Assembly (NCBI GenBank): GCA_963845425.1
Contig: CAWJSC010000017.1
Coordinates: 372,001-436,000 of the forward strand
Source of the DNA: DATDAH01 sp963845425
Lineage (GTDB): Bacteria; Actinomycetota; Acidimicrobiia; Acidimicrobiales; DATDAH01
Direction: 5' to 3'
DNA length: 64,000 nucleotides
The notes under the pieces are model-generated. The model ran no database searches, was not told the origin of the DNA, and saw nothing but the letters and a program-made list of their open reading frames with translations. The translations under genes and the position numbers were made by a program. Of this stretch, positions 27,663-36,638 are shown piece by piece (positions within the stretch are counted from its first letter, which is position 1; each line of letters starts with the position of its first letter).

Positions 27663-28088
27663 TCATCGCAGCGATTGACGAAAGCCGTCGGCGACGGCGG
27701 CTTCGGCGGAGGCGTAGCAGCGGTCGGGCACGGTCTTGTCGAAGAGGACGCCGCCGGGCACGTGGAAGATCTTGCTGCTGGACTTCGCCTTGACCGGATA
27801 GCCGTCGGGGCAGCCGCCCCCGGCCGTCGGCTCCGCCCAGGCGGCCGCCGCCTCGTCGGCCACCGGCGACGGCTCCGCTTCGGGGGCCGGCGGCGTCGGC
27901 TCGGCCTCGGTGACCGTCGGCATCTTGGGCATGGTCGGCATCCGGGGCTCGGGCGCCGCGGCCTTCGGGGCCACCGGCGTGGGGGGTGCGGTGGGCGAGG
28001 CGCTCGGCGGGGCGGGGCGGCGCTTGAGCAGGGCGGCCACGGCGGCGATGACCGCCGCGATCGTCAGGAGCTTCACGAGGCGCTTCAT
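27663..28088 (-). CDS. Sunset-domain (Ada-like zinc-binding fold) membrane-anchored protein
   Basis: 141 residues. An N-terminal membrane anchor (VKLLTIAAVIAAVAALL, residues 5-21) is followed by a Pro/Ala-rich linker of about 65 residues and a C-terminal sunset domain: CPDGYPVKAKSS, KIFHVPGG, then DRCYASAEAAVADGFRQS. This small fold is related to the Ada metal-binding domain and is found in nuclease and envelope contexts; its function is unclear. The ATG overlaps the sulfatase/DJ-1 stop by 4 nt, yet TAGGTT (28100-28095, minus strand) sits 6 nt before it, so it may also have its own leaderless promoter. Confidence 0.75.
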   Translation of the reverse strand: MKRLVKLLTIAAVIAAVAALLKRRPAPPSASPTAPPTPVAPKAAAPEPRMPTMPKMPTVTEAEPTPPAPEAEPSPVADEAAAAWAEPTAGGGCPDGYPVKAKSSSKIFHVPGGVLFDKTVPDRCYASAEAAVADGFRQSLR

Positions 28089-30682
28089 GGCCGCAACCTA
28101 CCCAGCCGGGTCAATCGCCGCGTTCGGCGACGAGGCGGAGCATCTCTCGCGACCATCGGGCCGGCGTTCTGGTTCTGGCCGGTGACCAGGTCGCCGTCGA
28201 CCACCCAGTGGTTGGCGAAGGGGTCCCGGAACCGCGTCGCCGACTCGAACCGGGCGCCGGCCTTGCGCAGCTCGGTCTCGGGATGGAACGGCGTGGCGGT
28301 GATGCCCAGTTCCTGGACCTGCTTGTCGGTCACGCCGCTCACCCGTCGGCCCTCGACGAGGGGCCGGCCGTCGGGGGCCTTGGCCCGGCACAGGCCTAGG
28401 GGGCCGTGGCAGACCCCGCCGAGCACGGCACCGGCGGCCACGGCCTCGGTGACCTTGTCGGCCAGGACCACGGACGGGCCGAAGTCGAACGCCGCGCCCC
28501 AGCCGCCGGCCAGGAACACGATGTCGTAGCCGGCCATTTCCAGGTCGCCGATCGGCAGGGAATCGGTGACCTTGGCCCGGAGCACGGTGTCACCCAGGAA
28601 GCGGTCGTCCTCGGGGCAGCGGATGACCGGCTTGAGCGACATCGGGTCGACCGGGATGACCCCACCCGCCGGACTGGCCACGTCGACCTCGAGGCGGGCG
28701 TCCAGGAAGTGGTAGTAGGGCACGGTCATCTCCGAGGCGAAGACCCCGGTCGGCTGGCCCACGTCGAGGACCCCGTGGTTGGTGGCGACCACGAGGGCCC
28801 GGCGGCCCGGCAGGTCGAAGGTCCTGGGGTCGGGGTCCTCGGGATGCAGACCGAGCCGCTGGACCACGCGGCGCAGGATTCGGGCGGGCCGGGGTGGGGT
28901 CACGGGCTCGACGCGGGGGCGGGACCGGCGGGCGACGTAGGGACGGGGCTGGTTGCGCTCGGGCACGGCCGCGGCCCGCTCGTCCTTCAATCGGCGCCGG
29001 AGGTGGGCCAGCACGTCGGCGGCGCCGGGGTCCTCGACCCGGTTGACCGCTTCGACCGGGTCGGCGTCGAGGTCGTAGAGCTCCCACTGGTCGGGCAGGG
29101 GCTCGGTGCGATAGGCGGGGCCGCCGAGTCCCGTGGCGGCGAGGTGCCGGACCTCGGGCTCGGTCCAGGTGGCCGGGTCGTCGAAGGTGCGAACCAGCTT
29201 CCAGCGGTGACCCTCGCCGGCCGAGGTGTCGGCGTCGGTCACCCGGGTGACCAGGCCCTCGAAGTTCGACCCCACGTGGGCCGGGACCTGGATGCGCAGG
29301 GGGGCCGGTGGGTGGGCGGTCCGACCCAGCCGGCGAGCCACGCCGGAGGCCCCGCTGTCGCCCTCCAGCATGTTGTCCCGGGTCATGAGGTAGACGGCCC
29401 GGTCCGGGTCCGCGGCGCCGCCGTCGACCACGGCCAGGAGGTCGACTCCGGGCAGCGGGTGGACCTCGCTGAACTCGGCCGCCAGCTCGGCGGCCAGCAC
29501 CGAGGCGTCGAGCCCCGCAACCGAGAGCAGGGTCGGGACCAGGTCCACGTGTGAGGTCGGGTCCTCGATCCGGGCCGGCGCGGTCGCGGTCGAGCCGACC
29601 CGGGCGATGGTGAAGGGCACCCGGGTGGCTTCGTCGTAGAGGTTGAACCACTTCTGGTGCAGGCCGCCGTGGGCGCCCAGCAGCTCACCGTGGTCGGCCG
29701 TGCGCACGAGGACGGCGTCGCCGGTGGTGCCCTCGGTGACGGCCCGGCGCACCCGGTCGACGGGGCCGTCCACCTCGGCGTGCAGCCGGTAGTAGAGGTC
29801 CCGGTAGGCCTGAGCGTTGCGCGAGTAGATGCGGGCGACGGCGGCGGGCGGGCCGTATCCCGACGGATAGGCCGCCCGGTAGGCGATCTGGGCGGCGGGC
29901 TTGGTCGCCAGGTCCTCGTGCTCGGTCGGGGCCTCAGGTACGCGCGGCGGGTCGAGGGGGGAGGGGCCGTCGCCCAGTGGCTTGCTCCGCACCCACAGGG
30001 GGAAGAGGACGATGTCGTGGGGGTTCACGAAGCTGGCCACGAGGCAGAACGGCCGCTGGGCCTCGACGTCACCGGCTCGGCGCCGGGCGTAGCGGTCCTC
30101 CAGCCAGGCGACGACCCGGTCGGCGATGAGCGGGTCCCGGACCAGGCCGCTGTTGGCCATGGACGGCCCGTGGGGCTCGGGGCCGATCCACCCGGAGAAG
30201 CCATACGGACCGAGAGGGTCGGCGTCGAGGTAGGCCTCGACGGCGCTCGGGTCCACGACGCCCACGTCGGTGTTGGTGGCCAGCGCCTTGCCCGTCGCGG
30301 GATCGCTCAGGTCGGCGTGGCTGATGTGCCACTTGCCGTCGTAGTGGGTGTCGTAGCCCCCGGCCCGCAGCCAGTTGCCCAGTGTGGGCACCTCACCGGC
30401 GGGCAGCCAACGCATCCGGGAGTCGTCGGCCATCTTGCCGAGGCCGTCGGTCTGGGTCACCCCGTGCAGGTCCGGGTACTGGCCGGTGAACAGGGTCGGG
30501 CGGCTGGGCACGCAGGCCAGCGAGCCCGTGTAGTGGCGGGCGAACGTGACGCCGTGCTCGGTGAACCACCGCTCGCCGGCCAGGGTCGCGCGCCGCCAGG
30601 CGGCGACGGCGGGGTCCTCATAGGGCGGGGCGGCCCGTTCCTCGTCGGTGAGGATGACGACGATGTCGGGGTGGTCGGTCAT
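28085..30682 (-). CDS. Sulfatase fused to a DJ-1/PfpI domain
   Basis: 865 residues. The first about 570 form an arylsulfatase/phosphonate-hydrolase-type domain: metal Asp in VVILTDE, the formylglycine motif C57-V-P-S-R61 in SLACVPSRPTLFTGQYP, and RTADHGELLGAHGG (about residue 328). After an Arg/Pro-rich linker (570-620) comes a class I glutamine-amidotransferase-like DJ-1/PfpI domain (about 626-845) with the nucleophile elbow GGVCHGPLGL (C758). This resembles Hsp31-type glyoxalases or chaperones. The fusion is unusual; one frame runs through both domains without a break. A dispersed hairpin element lies directly before the ATG. Confidence 0.88.
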   Translation of the reverse strand: MTDHPDIVVILTDEERAAPPYEDPAVAAWRRATLAGERWFTEHGVTFARHYTGSLACVPSRPTLFTGQYPDLHGVTQTDGLGKMADDSRMRWLPAGEVPTLGNWLRAGGYDTHYDGKWHISHADLSDPATGKALATNTDVGVVDPSAVEAYLDADPLGPYGFSGWIGPEPHGPSMANSGLVRDPLIADRVVAWLEDRYARRRAGDVEAQRPFCLVASFVNPHDIVLFPLWVRSKPLGDGPSPLDPPRVPEAPTEHEDLATKPAAQIAYRAAYPSGYGPPAAVARIYSRNAQAYRDLYYRLHAEVDGPVDRVRRAVTEGTTGDAVLVRTADHGELLGAHGGLHQKWFNLYDEATRVPFTIARVGSTATAPARIEDPTSHVDLVPTLLSVAGLDASVLAAELAAEFSEVHPLPGVDLLAVVDGGAADPDRAVYLMTRDNMLEGDSGASGVARRLGRTAHPPAPLRIQVPAHVGSNFEGLVTRVTDADTSAGEGHRWKLVRTFDDPATWTEPEVRHLAATGLGGPAYRTEPLPDQWELYDLDADPVEAVNRVEDPGAADVLAHLRRRLKDERAAAVPERNQPRPYVARRSRPRVEPVTPPRPARILRRVVQRLGLHPEDPDPRTFDLPGRRALVVATNHGVLDVGQPTGVFASEMTVPYYHFLDARLEVDVASPAGGVIPVDPMSLKPVIRCPEDDRFLGDTVLRAKVTDSLPIGDLEMAGYDIVFLAGGWGAAFDFGPSVVLADKVTEAVAAGAVLGGVCHGPLGLCRAKAPDGRPLVEGRRVSGVTDKQVQELGITATPFHPETELRKAGARFESATRFRDPFANHWVVDGDLVTGQNQNAGPMVARDAPPRRRTRRLTRLGRLRP

Positions 30683-30686
30683 CGCT

Positions 30687-30742
30687 GATGCCTCTTCGCC
30701 TGACGGCTCATCGGCTTGCGGGCCTGTTCGGCCCGCCGATCG
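30687..30742 (-). repeat. Hairpin element before the sulfatase/DJ-1 start
   Basis: On the minus strand this reads ATCGGCGGGCCGAACAGG, then CCCGCAAGCCGATGAGCC, then GTCAGGCGAAGAGGCATC. It nearly matches 45804-45860 before cimA. The hairpin GCGGGCC-5-GGCCCGC occupies 30736-30718. It ends 4 nt before the start codon and begins just after the stop of the upstream SRPBCC gene. Confidence 0.8.
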
Positions 30743-30752
30743 TCTCCGACGC

Positions 30753-31202
30753 TCATCGCCGTCCTTCCTGGAGGTGGTGGGCGAGGCCGGCGAGCATGCC
30801 GTCGGATGCCTTGGCCAGGCGGCGGGCGAGGAGCGGGGCGACCAGCCGGCCGGGAGGCTTGCCCCCGGGGTCCACCGTGCTGGTCAGGGTGACGGCGGTA
30901 CGGTCACCGGTGGGCTGCAGGGTCCAACGGTTGGTGGCGCCACCGACGACCGGGGGCAGGCCCTCGAGGGCGTAGGCCAGGGCCGCCGGGGGGTCCCATT
31001 CGGTCACTCGCTCGACCAGGACGGTGCGTCCCACCTGGACCCGGCGCGCGCTCCCGATGCCCTCGGTCTGCTCGGTCAGATAGGCCGAGTGCTCGACGTC
31101 GTCGGCCCAGGCGCTGATGCGGTCGAAGGCGGCCAGGACGGCCCACACCGCCTCCGCCGACGCGACCACCGTGATCGAGCGCTCCACGACGGCGTCTCCC
31201 AT
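30753..31202 (-). CDS. SRPBCC (START-like) family protein
   Basis: 149 residues with the polyketide-cyclase/START fold: SITVVASAEAVWAVLAAF at the N-terminus, the GSARRVQVGRTVLVERVTEW strands, a Gly-rich cavity edge and a long C-terminal helix (LLARRLAKASDGMLAGLAHHLQ). Such proteins bind hydrophobic ligands; the ligand here is unknown. The start is preceded by AGAAAGGACGC (ribosome binding site) and CATAAT 14 nt upstream (31222-31217, minus strand) as a -10 candidate. The sulfatase fusion gene follows on the same strand. Confidence 0.85.
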   Translation of the reverse strand: MGDAVVERSITVVASAEAVWAVLAAFDRISAWADDVEHSAYLTEQTEGIGSARRVQVGRTVLVERVTEWDPPAALAYALEGLPPVVGGATNRWTLQPTGDRTAVTLTSTVDPGGKPPGRLVAPLLARRLAKASDGMLAGLAHHLQEGRR

Positions 31203-31249
31203 GCGTCCTTTCTAGCATTATGGCACTCCGGGTGTCAGTAGATCGGGGG

Positions 31250-31278
31250 TTGACGTTTCGGGCCGAGAGGGCGACACT
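31250..31278 (+). promoter_or_regulatory. Promoter of the leuA leader
   Basis: TTGACG (31250-31255), 17-nt spacer, GACACT (31273-31278), then 7 nt to the leader ATG at 31286. The architecture is the same as at the leuB leader (TTGACG, 17, GAGACT, 7). A transcription start at the ATG would give a leaderless leader peptide. Confidence 0.7.
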
Positions 31279-31285
31279 GCCCGGG

Positions 31286-31327
31286 ATGCGTTTCGACCGT
31301 CGCGCCCTGGACCTCCTTCTTACGTAA
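31286..31327 (+). CDS. leuA leader peptide (attenuation)
   Basis: A 13-residue ORF, MRFDRRALDLLLT, with Leu codons at positions 8, 10, 11 and 12 (three in a row) just before the stop, upstream of a terminator hairpin and of leuA. The Leu-only bias fits control by leucyl-tRNA. It starts 7 nt after a -10 box. Confidence 0.8.
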   Translation: MRFDRRALDLLLT

Positions 31328-31330
31328 GGC

Positions 31331-31390
31331 GAGCGCCCCCATATCGGTGCTCGTCTCACCTCCTGAACCCGGAAGGGTCAGGGGGTTTTT
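31331..31390 (+). terminator. leuA attenuator hairpins
   Basis: GAGCGCC (31331-31337) pairs with GGTGCTC (31346-31352) as an early hairpin. The terminator is CCTGAACCC (31362-31370), loop GGAA, GGGTCAGG (31375-31382) with one bulged A, followed by GGG and TTTTT (31386-31390). Confidence 0.8.
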
Positions 31391-31452
31391 CGTTTTCGAG
31401 CCCGGAGCGCACGGTCGAGACCGTCACCCCCGAACCCCAGAAAGGCAAGCCC

Positions 31453-33006
31453 ATGAGTGACAGCAAGCGAGTCGTGATCTTCGACACGACGCTGCGGGAC
31501 GGCGAGCAGTCGCCGGGCATCTCGCTGGACGTCGGCGAGAAGCTGGAGATCGCCGAGCAGCTCGCCCGTCTGGGGGTCGACTACCTGGAGGCCGGCTTCC
31601 CGGTCGCCAGCCAGGGTGATTTCGAGGCCGTGGAGGCCATCGCCCGGGCGGTGCGGGGCCCGGTCGTCACCGGCCTCTCCCGGACGGCGCTGAAGGACGT
31701 GGACCGCTGCTGGGAGGCCGTGCAGCACGCGGAGAAGGCGCGGATCCACGTGTTCATCGCCACTTCCGAGAACCACATGAAGAACAAGCTGAAGATGACC
31801 CCGGACCAGGTGAAGACCGAGGCCGCCTCGGCCGTCCGTCACGCCCGGGGCTACACCGACGACGTCGAGTTCTCGCCCGAGGATGCGTCCCGGTCGGACT
31901 TCGACTTCATGTGCGAGGTCCTGCAGATCGCGGTCGACGCCGGGGCGAGGACCCTGAACATTCCCGACACGGTCGGCTTCGCCATCCCCCAGGAGTACGC
32001 CGAGCGCTTCCGCGCCATCCGGGAGCGGGTCACCGGTGACTACATCCTGTCCGCCCACTGCCACGACGACCTGGGCATGGCCGTGGCCAACTCGCTGGCC
32101 GCGGTCGAGGCCGGCGCCCGTCAGGTCGAGGTGGCCGTGAACGGCATCGGGGAGCGGGCGGGCAATGCCGCCCTCGAGGAGATCGTCATGGCCCTGCGCA
32201 CGCGGTCGGCATACTTCGGGGGCCTGGACACCGACGTGCGGGCCGAGGAGCTGGCCAAGACCAGCCGCCTGGTCAGCCGCCTCACCGGCTATCCCGTCCA
32301 GTACAACAAGGCGGTCGTCGGCCGGAACGCCTTCGCCCACGAGGCGGGCATCCACCAGCACGGGATGCTGGAGGACCGCACCACCTACGAGATCATGGAC
32401 CCGAACGCCGTGGGCCAGGACACGTCCCTGGTGCTGGGCAAGCACTCCGGCCGCCACGCCTTCAGCGACGCGCTGGAGAAGATGGGCTTGAGGGTCCAGG
32501 GCGACGCCCTGAACCAGGCCTTCGCCCGCTTCAAGGAGCTGGCCGACCGGAAGGTGGAGATCACCGACGCCGATCTGGAAGCCATCGTGGCCGCCGAGCT
32601 CAACGTGGCCGCCTCCGACGCCTTCGAGCTGTCCAGCATCGAGTTCCGCGGCAGCAACGTCGGCCCGGCCAGTGCCCACGTGGTGCTGGTCCGCGCCGCG
32701 GACGGCGAGAAGGTGGAGGCCGCCGGCGAGGGCGACGGCATGATCGACGCCGCCGGCCAGGCCATCCGCGCCGCCACCGGGATCGACGGTCGCCAGACCG
32801 ACTTCAACGTGTCGTCGGTGACCGGCGGCGTGGACGCCCTCGGCGACGTGGTCATCCAGTTCGAGTCCGAGGGCTCGAAGGTGTCGGGCCGGGGTGTGTC
32901 GACCGACGTCGTCGAGGCGTCGGCCCGAGCCCTCCTCAACGCCATCAACAAGATCGTGCGGATCAGGGACCGCGCCGAAGTTCGGGACCTCGAGACCGGG
33001 CCGTGA
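31453..33006 (+). CDS. leuA: 2-isopropylmalate synthase
   Basis: 517 residues, the bacterial type 1 length. It condenses 2-oxoisovalerate with acetyl-CoA, the committed step of leucine synthesis. FDTTLRDGEQSPGIS (residues 9-23) and LSAHCHDDLGMAVANS (about 198-213) carry catalytic and metal residues, GNAALEEIVMAL follows, and the C-terminal LeuA allosteric domain covers about residues 395-510. ATG 31453 follows CAGAAAGGCAAGCCC. Control appears to be transcriptional attenuation by the upstream leader plus leucine feedback on the C-terminal domain. It is not adjacent to leuB or leuCD. Confidence 0.97.
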   Translation: MSDSKRVVIFDTTLRDGEQSPGISLDVGEKLEIAEQLARLGVDYLEAGFPVASQGDFEAVEAIARAVRGPVVTGLSRTALKDVDRCWEAVQHAEKARIHVFIATSENHMKNKLKMTPDQVKTEAASAVRHARGYTDDVEFSPEDASRSDFDFMCEVLQIAVDAGARTLNIPDTVGFAIPQEYAERFRAIRERVTGDYILSAHCHDDLGMAVANSLAAVEAGARQVEVAVNGIGERAGNAALEEIVMALRTRSAYFGGLDTDVRAEELAKTSRLVSRLTGYPVQYNKAVVGRNAFAHEAGIHQHGMLEDRTTYEIMDPNAVGQDTSLVLGKHSGRHAFSDALEKMGLRVQGDALNQAFARFKELADRKVEITDADLEAIVAAELNVAASDAFELSSIEFRGSNVGPASAHVVLVRAADGEKVEAAGEGDGMIDAAGQAIRAATGIDGRQTDFNVSSVTGGVDALGDVVIQFESEGSKVSGRGVSTDVVEASARALLNAINKIVRIRDRAEVRDLETGP

Positions 33007-33062
33007 CATTCGGCTGACCTCGCTGCGCTCACCAAGCCCGGCGTCGCCGTCGTGGAACACCG
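33004..33062. repeat. Short dispersed repeat after leuA
   Basis: Begins at the leuA stop (TGACATTCGG) and contains GGCGTCGCCGTCGTGGAAC, which also occurs in reverse orientation within 49599-49742. It appears to be a degenerate member of the post-stop repeat family. Confidence 0.45.
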
Positions 33063-33076
33063 TCGGCTGCGGGGCC

Positions 33077-34540
33077 TTACGGCGAGGCGGGGGGGCCGAA
33101 CCAGGTTTCAAGGGCGCTTGGGAGAGCGTCGTCGGTGAGGGTTCCGGTCCAGGCGACGTGGCCGTCGGGGCGGATCAACACGGCACCAGGTGTCTCGATC
33201 GGGCCGAGGACGGGGAGTTGGCACTCGCCGGTGTGGGTGCCGTGGACCAGATCGACGCGGTCGGCCCAGGGGGTGATGTCGAAGGTGCCGGGTTCGGCCA
33301 GGTCGAGGAGCACAGGGTGGGCGTCGTGCAGGAGGGCGAACACGCGCGTCGCGCCGTCCGCGGTGTCCAGGTCGAGGTCGGGCATGCGTCGACCGAGTAG
33401 CGGGTGGCCCTCGCCGAGGTCGTAGTGGATGTCGAGTCCGGAGAGCATCCCGGCGATGCTCCGGCGGGGCTCATCCATGCCCAGCAGGTCGGTCATGGTG
33501 TCACGGAGGGCCTGGTGACGGTCGTCGGGGGTGCCGAGCGCGACCTGCGCCCTGGTGTTGTGCAATACGCGGGCCCCGACCGGATGCCGTTCGGTGTGGT
33601 AGGTGTCCAACAGGCTCTCGGGTGAGGTCTGGTTGATCACCTGGGCCAGCTTCCATCCCAGGTTCACGGCGTCCTGGACGCCGGTGTTGAGGCCCTGGCC
33701 GCCCTGGGGGGGATGCACGTGGGCGGCGTCCCCAGCCAGCAGGACCCGGCCCTGGCGATAGGACACCGCCTGCCGGGTGATGTCCGTGAACCGGGAGACC
33801 CAGGTCGGGCGGTGCGCGCCGAAGTCCGTCCCGTACACGGCGACGAGTGCATCACGGAGCTCCGACAGTGTGGGCTCGCTGGTGTGTTCGACGTGCTCCT
33901 CGAACAGGACGACCCGGAACGGCCCGCCGCCCTCCGGGTCGACGGGCCCGATGCCGCCACCCTCGGGGCGCATGCCGATCTCCGGCTCCTCATCCATCTC
34001 GACCTCGGCGATCAACCAGCTGGTCGAGGCATCCACGCCGGCGAAGTCGATGTCCGCAGCCGTGCGGACCAGGCTGCGTCCCCCGTCGCAGCCGACGAGG
34101 TACGCCGCCCGCCGCGACGGGTGCCCGGACACCTCGACGTCGACGCCGGTGTCGCCCTGGGTGAAGCCCACCACCTCGCGGTCACGAAGGATCGGGACCC
34201 CGAGCTCGGCGACCCAGTCGGCCAGGATCGGCTCGAAGCGGCTCTGCCACAGCGCGAGCACGTAGTTGTGGCGGGTGGGGAAGTCGCTGATGTCCAGGGG
34301 GATCCCGGCGTACCCCAACGCCGGGACGACGTAGCCCGCGTCGAGGAACCGTTCCGCGACGCCCCGCTGATCGAGGACCTCGATCGTGCGGGCGTGGAGC
34401 CCGCCGGCTCGTGAACCGTCGACGTCCTGATCGGTCCGTCGTTCGACGACGACGACATCGATCCCCGCCAACGCCAGCTCCGCGGCCAGCATCAGCCCGG
34501 TCGGACCCCCACCTGCGATCACTACATCGTGCTCGGTCAT
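33077..34540 (-). CDS. FAD-dependent aromatic monooxygenase
   Basis: 487 residues of the PheA/TfdB or MhpA-like flavoprotein hydroxylase family. The FAD motif IAGGGPTGLMLAAELALAG (residues 8-26) and the second FAD motif RVLLAGDAAHVHPPQGGQGL (about 280-299) are intact. A thioredoxin-like C-terminal tail (VLIRPDGHVAWTG) is typical of the group. Members hydroxylate phenols or inactivate antibiotics such as rifamycin; the substrate is not deducible. ATG 34540 follows GGCAGGGAGCGGCG. Monocistronic, convergent with leuA. Confidence 0.88.
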   Translation of the reverse strand: MTEHDVVIAGGGPTGLMLAAELALAGIDVVVVERRTDQDVDGSRAGGLHARTIEVLDQRGVAERFLDAGYVVPALGYAGIPLDISDFPTRHNYVLALWQSRFEPILADWVAELGVPILRDREVVGFTQGDTGVDVEVSGHPSRRAAYLVGCDGGRSLVRTAADIDFAGVDASTSWLIAEVEMDEEPEIGMRPEGGGIGPVDPEGGGPFRVVLFEEHVEHTSEPTLSELRDALVAVYGTDFGAHRPTWVSRFTDITRQAVSYRQGRVLLAGDAAHVHPPQGGQGLNTGVQDAVNLGWKLAQVINQTSPESLLDTYHTERHPVGARVLHNTRAQVALGTPDDRHQALRDTMTDLLGMDEPRRSIAGMLSGLDIHYDLGEGHPLLGRRMPDLDLDTADGATRVFALLHDAHPVLLDLAEPGTFDITPWADRVDLVHGTHTGECQLPVLGPIETPGAVLIRPDGHVAWTGTLTDDALPSALETWFGPPASP

Positions 34541-34658
34541 CGCCGCTCCCTGCCTTCATGGGTTCTGGCCGTGATCGGCTCAGCGAAGGGTCATGGTGAG
34601 CACGTCCTGGTCGTTTGCAGCAAGCCCCCTCCCGCGCGTTACGTTTCGGATGGCGGCC

Positions 34659-36587
34659 CTAGAGGGCCAGTTCGTGGAGGGGTTCGAGCGTCTCCAGCGA
34701 GCTGGTGGTGAGGGTGTCGGCGCCCAGGGTGAGGAGGCGCTCGCCGACGACGATGTTGCGGCGTATCTCTTGGCCGTCCTGGACGTCGATGCGGCCCTGC
34801 TCGTCGACGTGGTCGGGGCCGACGGACAGCACGAGGGACCCGGTCCAGATGGGGACGACGGCCTGGCCGGTCGGGGCCCAGTAGAGGAACGCGTGGTGAT
34901 CCCACTCCGCCTCCGAGCTCTCGCCCGGGAGGACCAGTTGGTCGACCCGGGTGGGGTTGGTCGGGTCGGTGACGTCGAAGACCGAGGCCTGGAGGCCGAG
35001 TGTGCGGCCGTCGGCGTCGGCGTCCTGGCCGATGCCCAGCAGGTGGCCCTCATCGATGGGGTGCAGGTAGGCGGAGTAGCCGGGGATCTCCAGCTCGCCG
35101 CGAAGGACCGGAGCGGTGGGGTCGCTCAGGTCGACCACGAACAGCGGGTCGGTCTGGCGGAACGTCACCACGTAGCCCCGGTCGCCGATGAAGCGGACAG
35201 CGTAGATCTGCTCGGTTCGGCCCAAGCCCTCGACGGCGCCGACCTCGACCAAAGCCTGGCCGTCGGTCTCCAGCACGGCGACCCGGCTGGCGGCCCGCTC
35301 GCTGCTCTCCCAGGGCGCCCCCTCGGTGGTGGCCACCCGGAGCCGCCCCTCGTGCTCGGACAGCGAGAACTGGTCCACGAGGTGCCCGGACACCGTGCCC
35401 GAGGCGAGGTAGGTGGCCTCGCCGGAGCCCGTGATGTCGAAGCGATGCAGCGCGGTCTCGTACGCCTCGCCGTTCCAGGGTGGGACGGTCGTCCCTGACG
35501 GGCCGGGGTCGGCCTGGGCGACGACGGGCGGGGGACGGCTGGTGGCGACGTAGAGGCTCTCGGTGGAGGCATAGACGGTCTGGCCGTCGGCCATCACGGT
35601 TGCGGACGGGGGCACGGCCAGCGGCTGGGTCATGTCGACGGTCAGCACGGACAGGAACCCGAAGCCGGAGAAGTCCTCGGGACGTCGCACGGTGGCGCAG
35701 TCCACGACATCGACGTCCTCGTCATCGAGGGTGGCGCCGGGGAGCCAGTCCTCGAGGGTCGCCTCCTCGATCACCCGGCGGTTCGCCTCCTCGGCGATGG
35801 TCCGGGCCTGGGGGCTGTCGCCGCTGGGGTACACGAACGGGAAGGCCGGGTGGGCGGCGGACATGACCACGCGGGCCGTCTCGCCGACGAGGCGGGCGCT
35901 CAGGTAGCCGCTGTCCAGCTCGAGGGAGTGGACGATGGTCGGGGCGTCGGGATCGCTGATGTCGATCTCGCTGAGGACCGAGCTCACCGGGCCGTAGGGG
36001 GCCCAGGTCGTGGCGACGTCCTCGGCGTAGTACGCCTCCTCGTTGCTGCCGATGGCCAGGACGCGGTTGTCCATGACGAGGATCTGCTGGCCCCAGCCGG
36101 GAAGGCGGACGGTGCCCCGGGCGACCGGCTGGTCACCGCTCAGGTCCACGATGCGCAGGACGTCGTCGTCCACCAGCACCATCCGGTCGGCGGTGACCTT
36201 CACGATGTCGGGCTCGTCGACGAACGCCTCCTGGGTGTTGGTCCCCGACGTCGGGATCGTCGACGTCGGTGTCGGCGAGCCGGGGAGGGCCTGGCTACGG
36301 ATGGCCCCGTCCTCGGCCCCGGCCATGTCCCCCTCGGAGAACTCGTCGAAGGCGATCGGCCCGTAGTACCCCTCGCCGTCCAGCCCGTACGGCCCGACCC
36401 GGTCGAGGGCCTCGGTCCGCAGGTGGTCGAGGAGGGCGTCACAGCTCTCGAACGGCGTCAGCGCCGCCGCCAGACTCACCTCGCCCAGGTCCACCCCCTC
36501 GGCCCTCGACTCGGTGTCGTCATCGGCGCGGCAGCCCGCCGCGAGCAACGCAGTGGCCAGGAGGATGAAGGTGATCCGTCGAACCAT
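34659..36587 (-). CDS. Secreted beta-propeller lipoprotein
   Basis: 642 residues. A lipoprotein signal peptide (RRITFILLATALLAAGC, lipobox cysteine about residue 19) precedes a large domain of repeated beta strands with recurrent ISDPDAP, FDVTDPTNP and VVDLSDPTAP units, characteristic of the secreted beta-propeller family found in actinobacteria and archaea. It is expected to be membrane-anchored and extracellular, perhaps binding another protein; no enzymatic motif is evident. A Pro/Ser/Thr-rich insertion (SPTPTSTIPTSG, about residue 105) follows the N-terminal helical part. Confidence 0.85.
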   Translation of the reverse strand: MVRRITFILLATALLAAGCRADDDTESRAEGVDLGEVSLAAALTPFESCDALLDHLRTEALDRVGPYGLDGEGYYGPIAFDEFSEGDMAGAEDGAIRSQALPGSPTPTSTIPTSGTNTQEAFVDEPDIVKVTADRMVLVDDDVLRIVDLSGDQPVARGTVRLPGWGQQILVMDNRVLAIGSNEEAYYAEDVATTWAPYGPVSSVLSEIDISDPDAPTIVHSLELDSGYLSARLVGETARVVMSAAHPAFPFVYPSGDSPQARTIAEEANRRVIEEATLEDWLPGATLDDEDVDVVDCATVRRPEDFSGFGFLSVLTVDMTQPLAVPPSATVMADGQTVYASTESLYVATSRPPPVVAQADPGPSGTTVPPWNGEAYETALHRFDITGSGEATYLASGTVSGHLVDQFSLSEHEGRLRVATTEGAPWESSERAASRVAVLETDGQALVEVGAVEGLGRTEQIYAVRFIGDRGYVVTFRQTDPLFVVDLSDPTAPVLRGELEIPGYSAYLHPIDEGHLLGIGQDADADGRTLGLQASVFDVTDPTNPTRVDQLVLPGESSEAEWDHHAFLYWAPTGQAVVPIWTGSLVLSVGPDHVDEQGRIDVQDGQEIRRNIVVGERLLTLGADTLTTSSLETLEPLHELAL

Positions 36588-36638
36588 GTGGGGTCAGACG
36601 ACGGCGGCCCGTCTCCTGGTTCCCGTGCGACGAGGACC

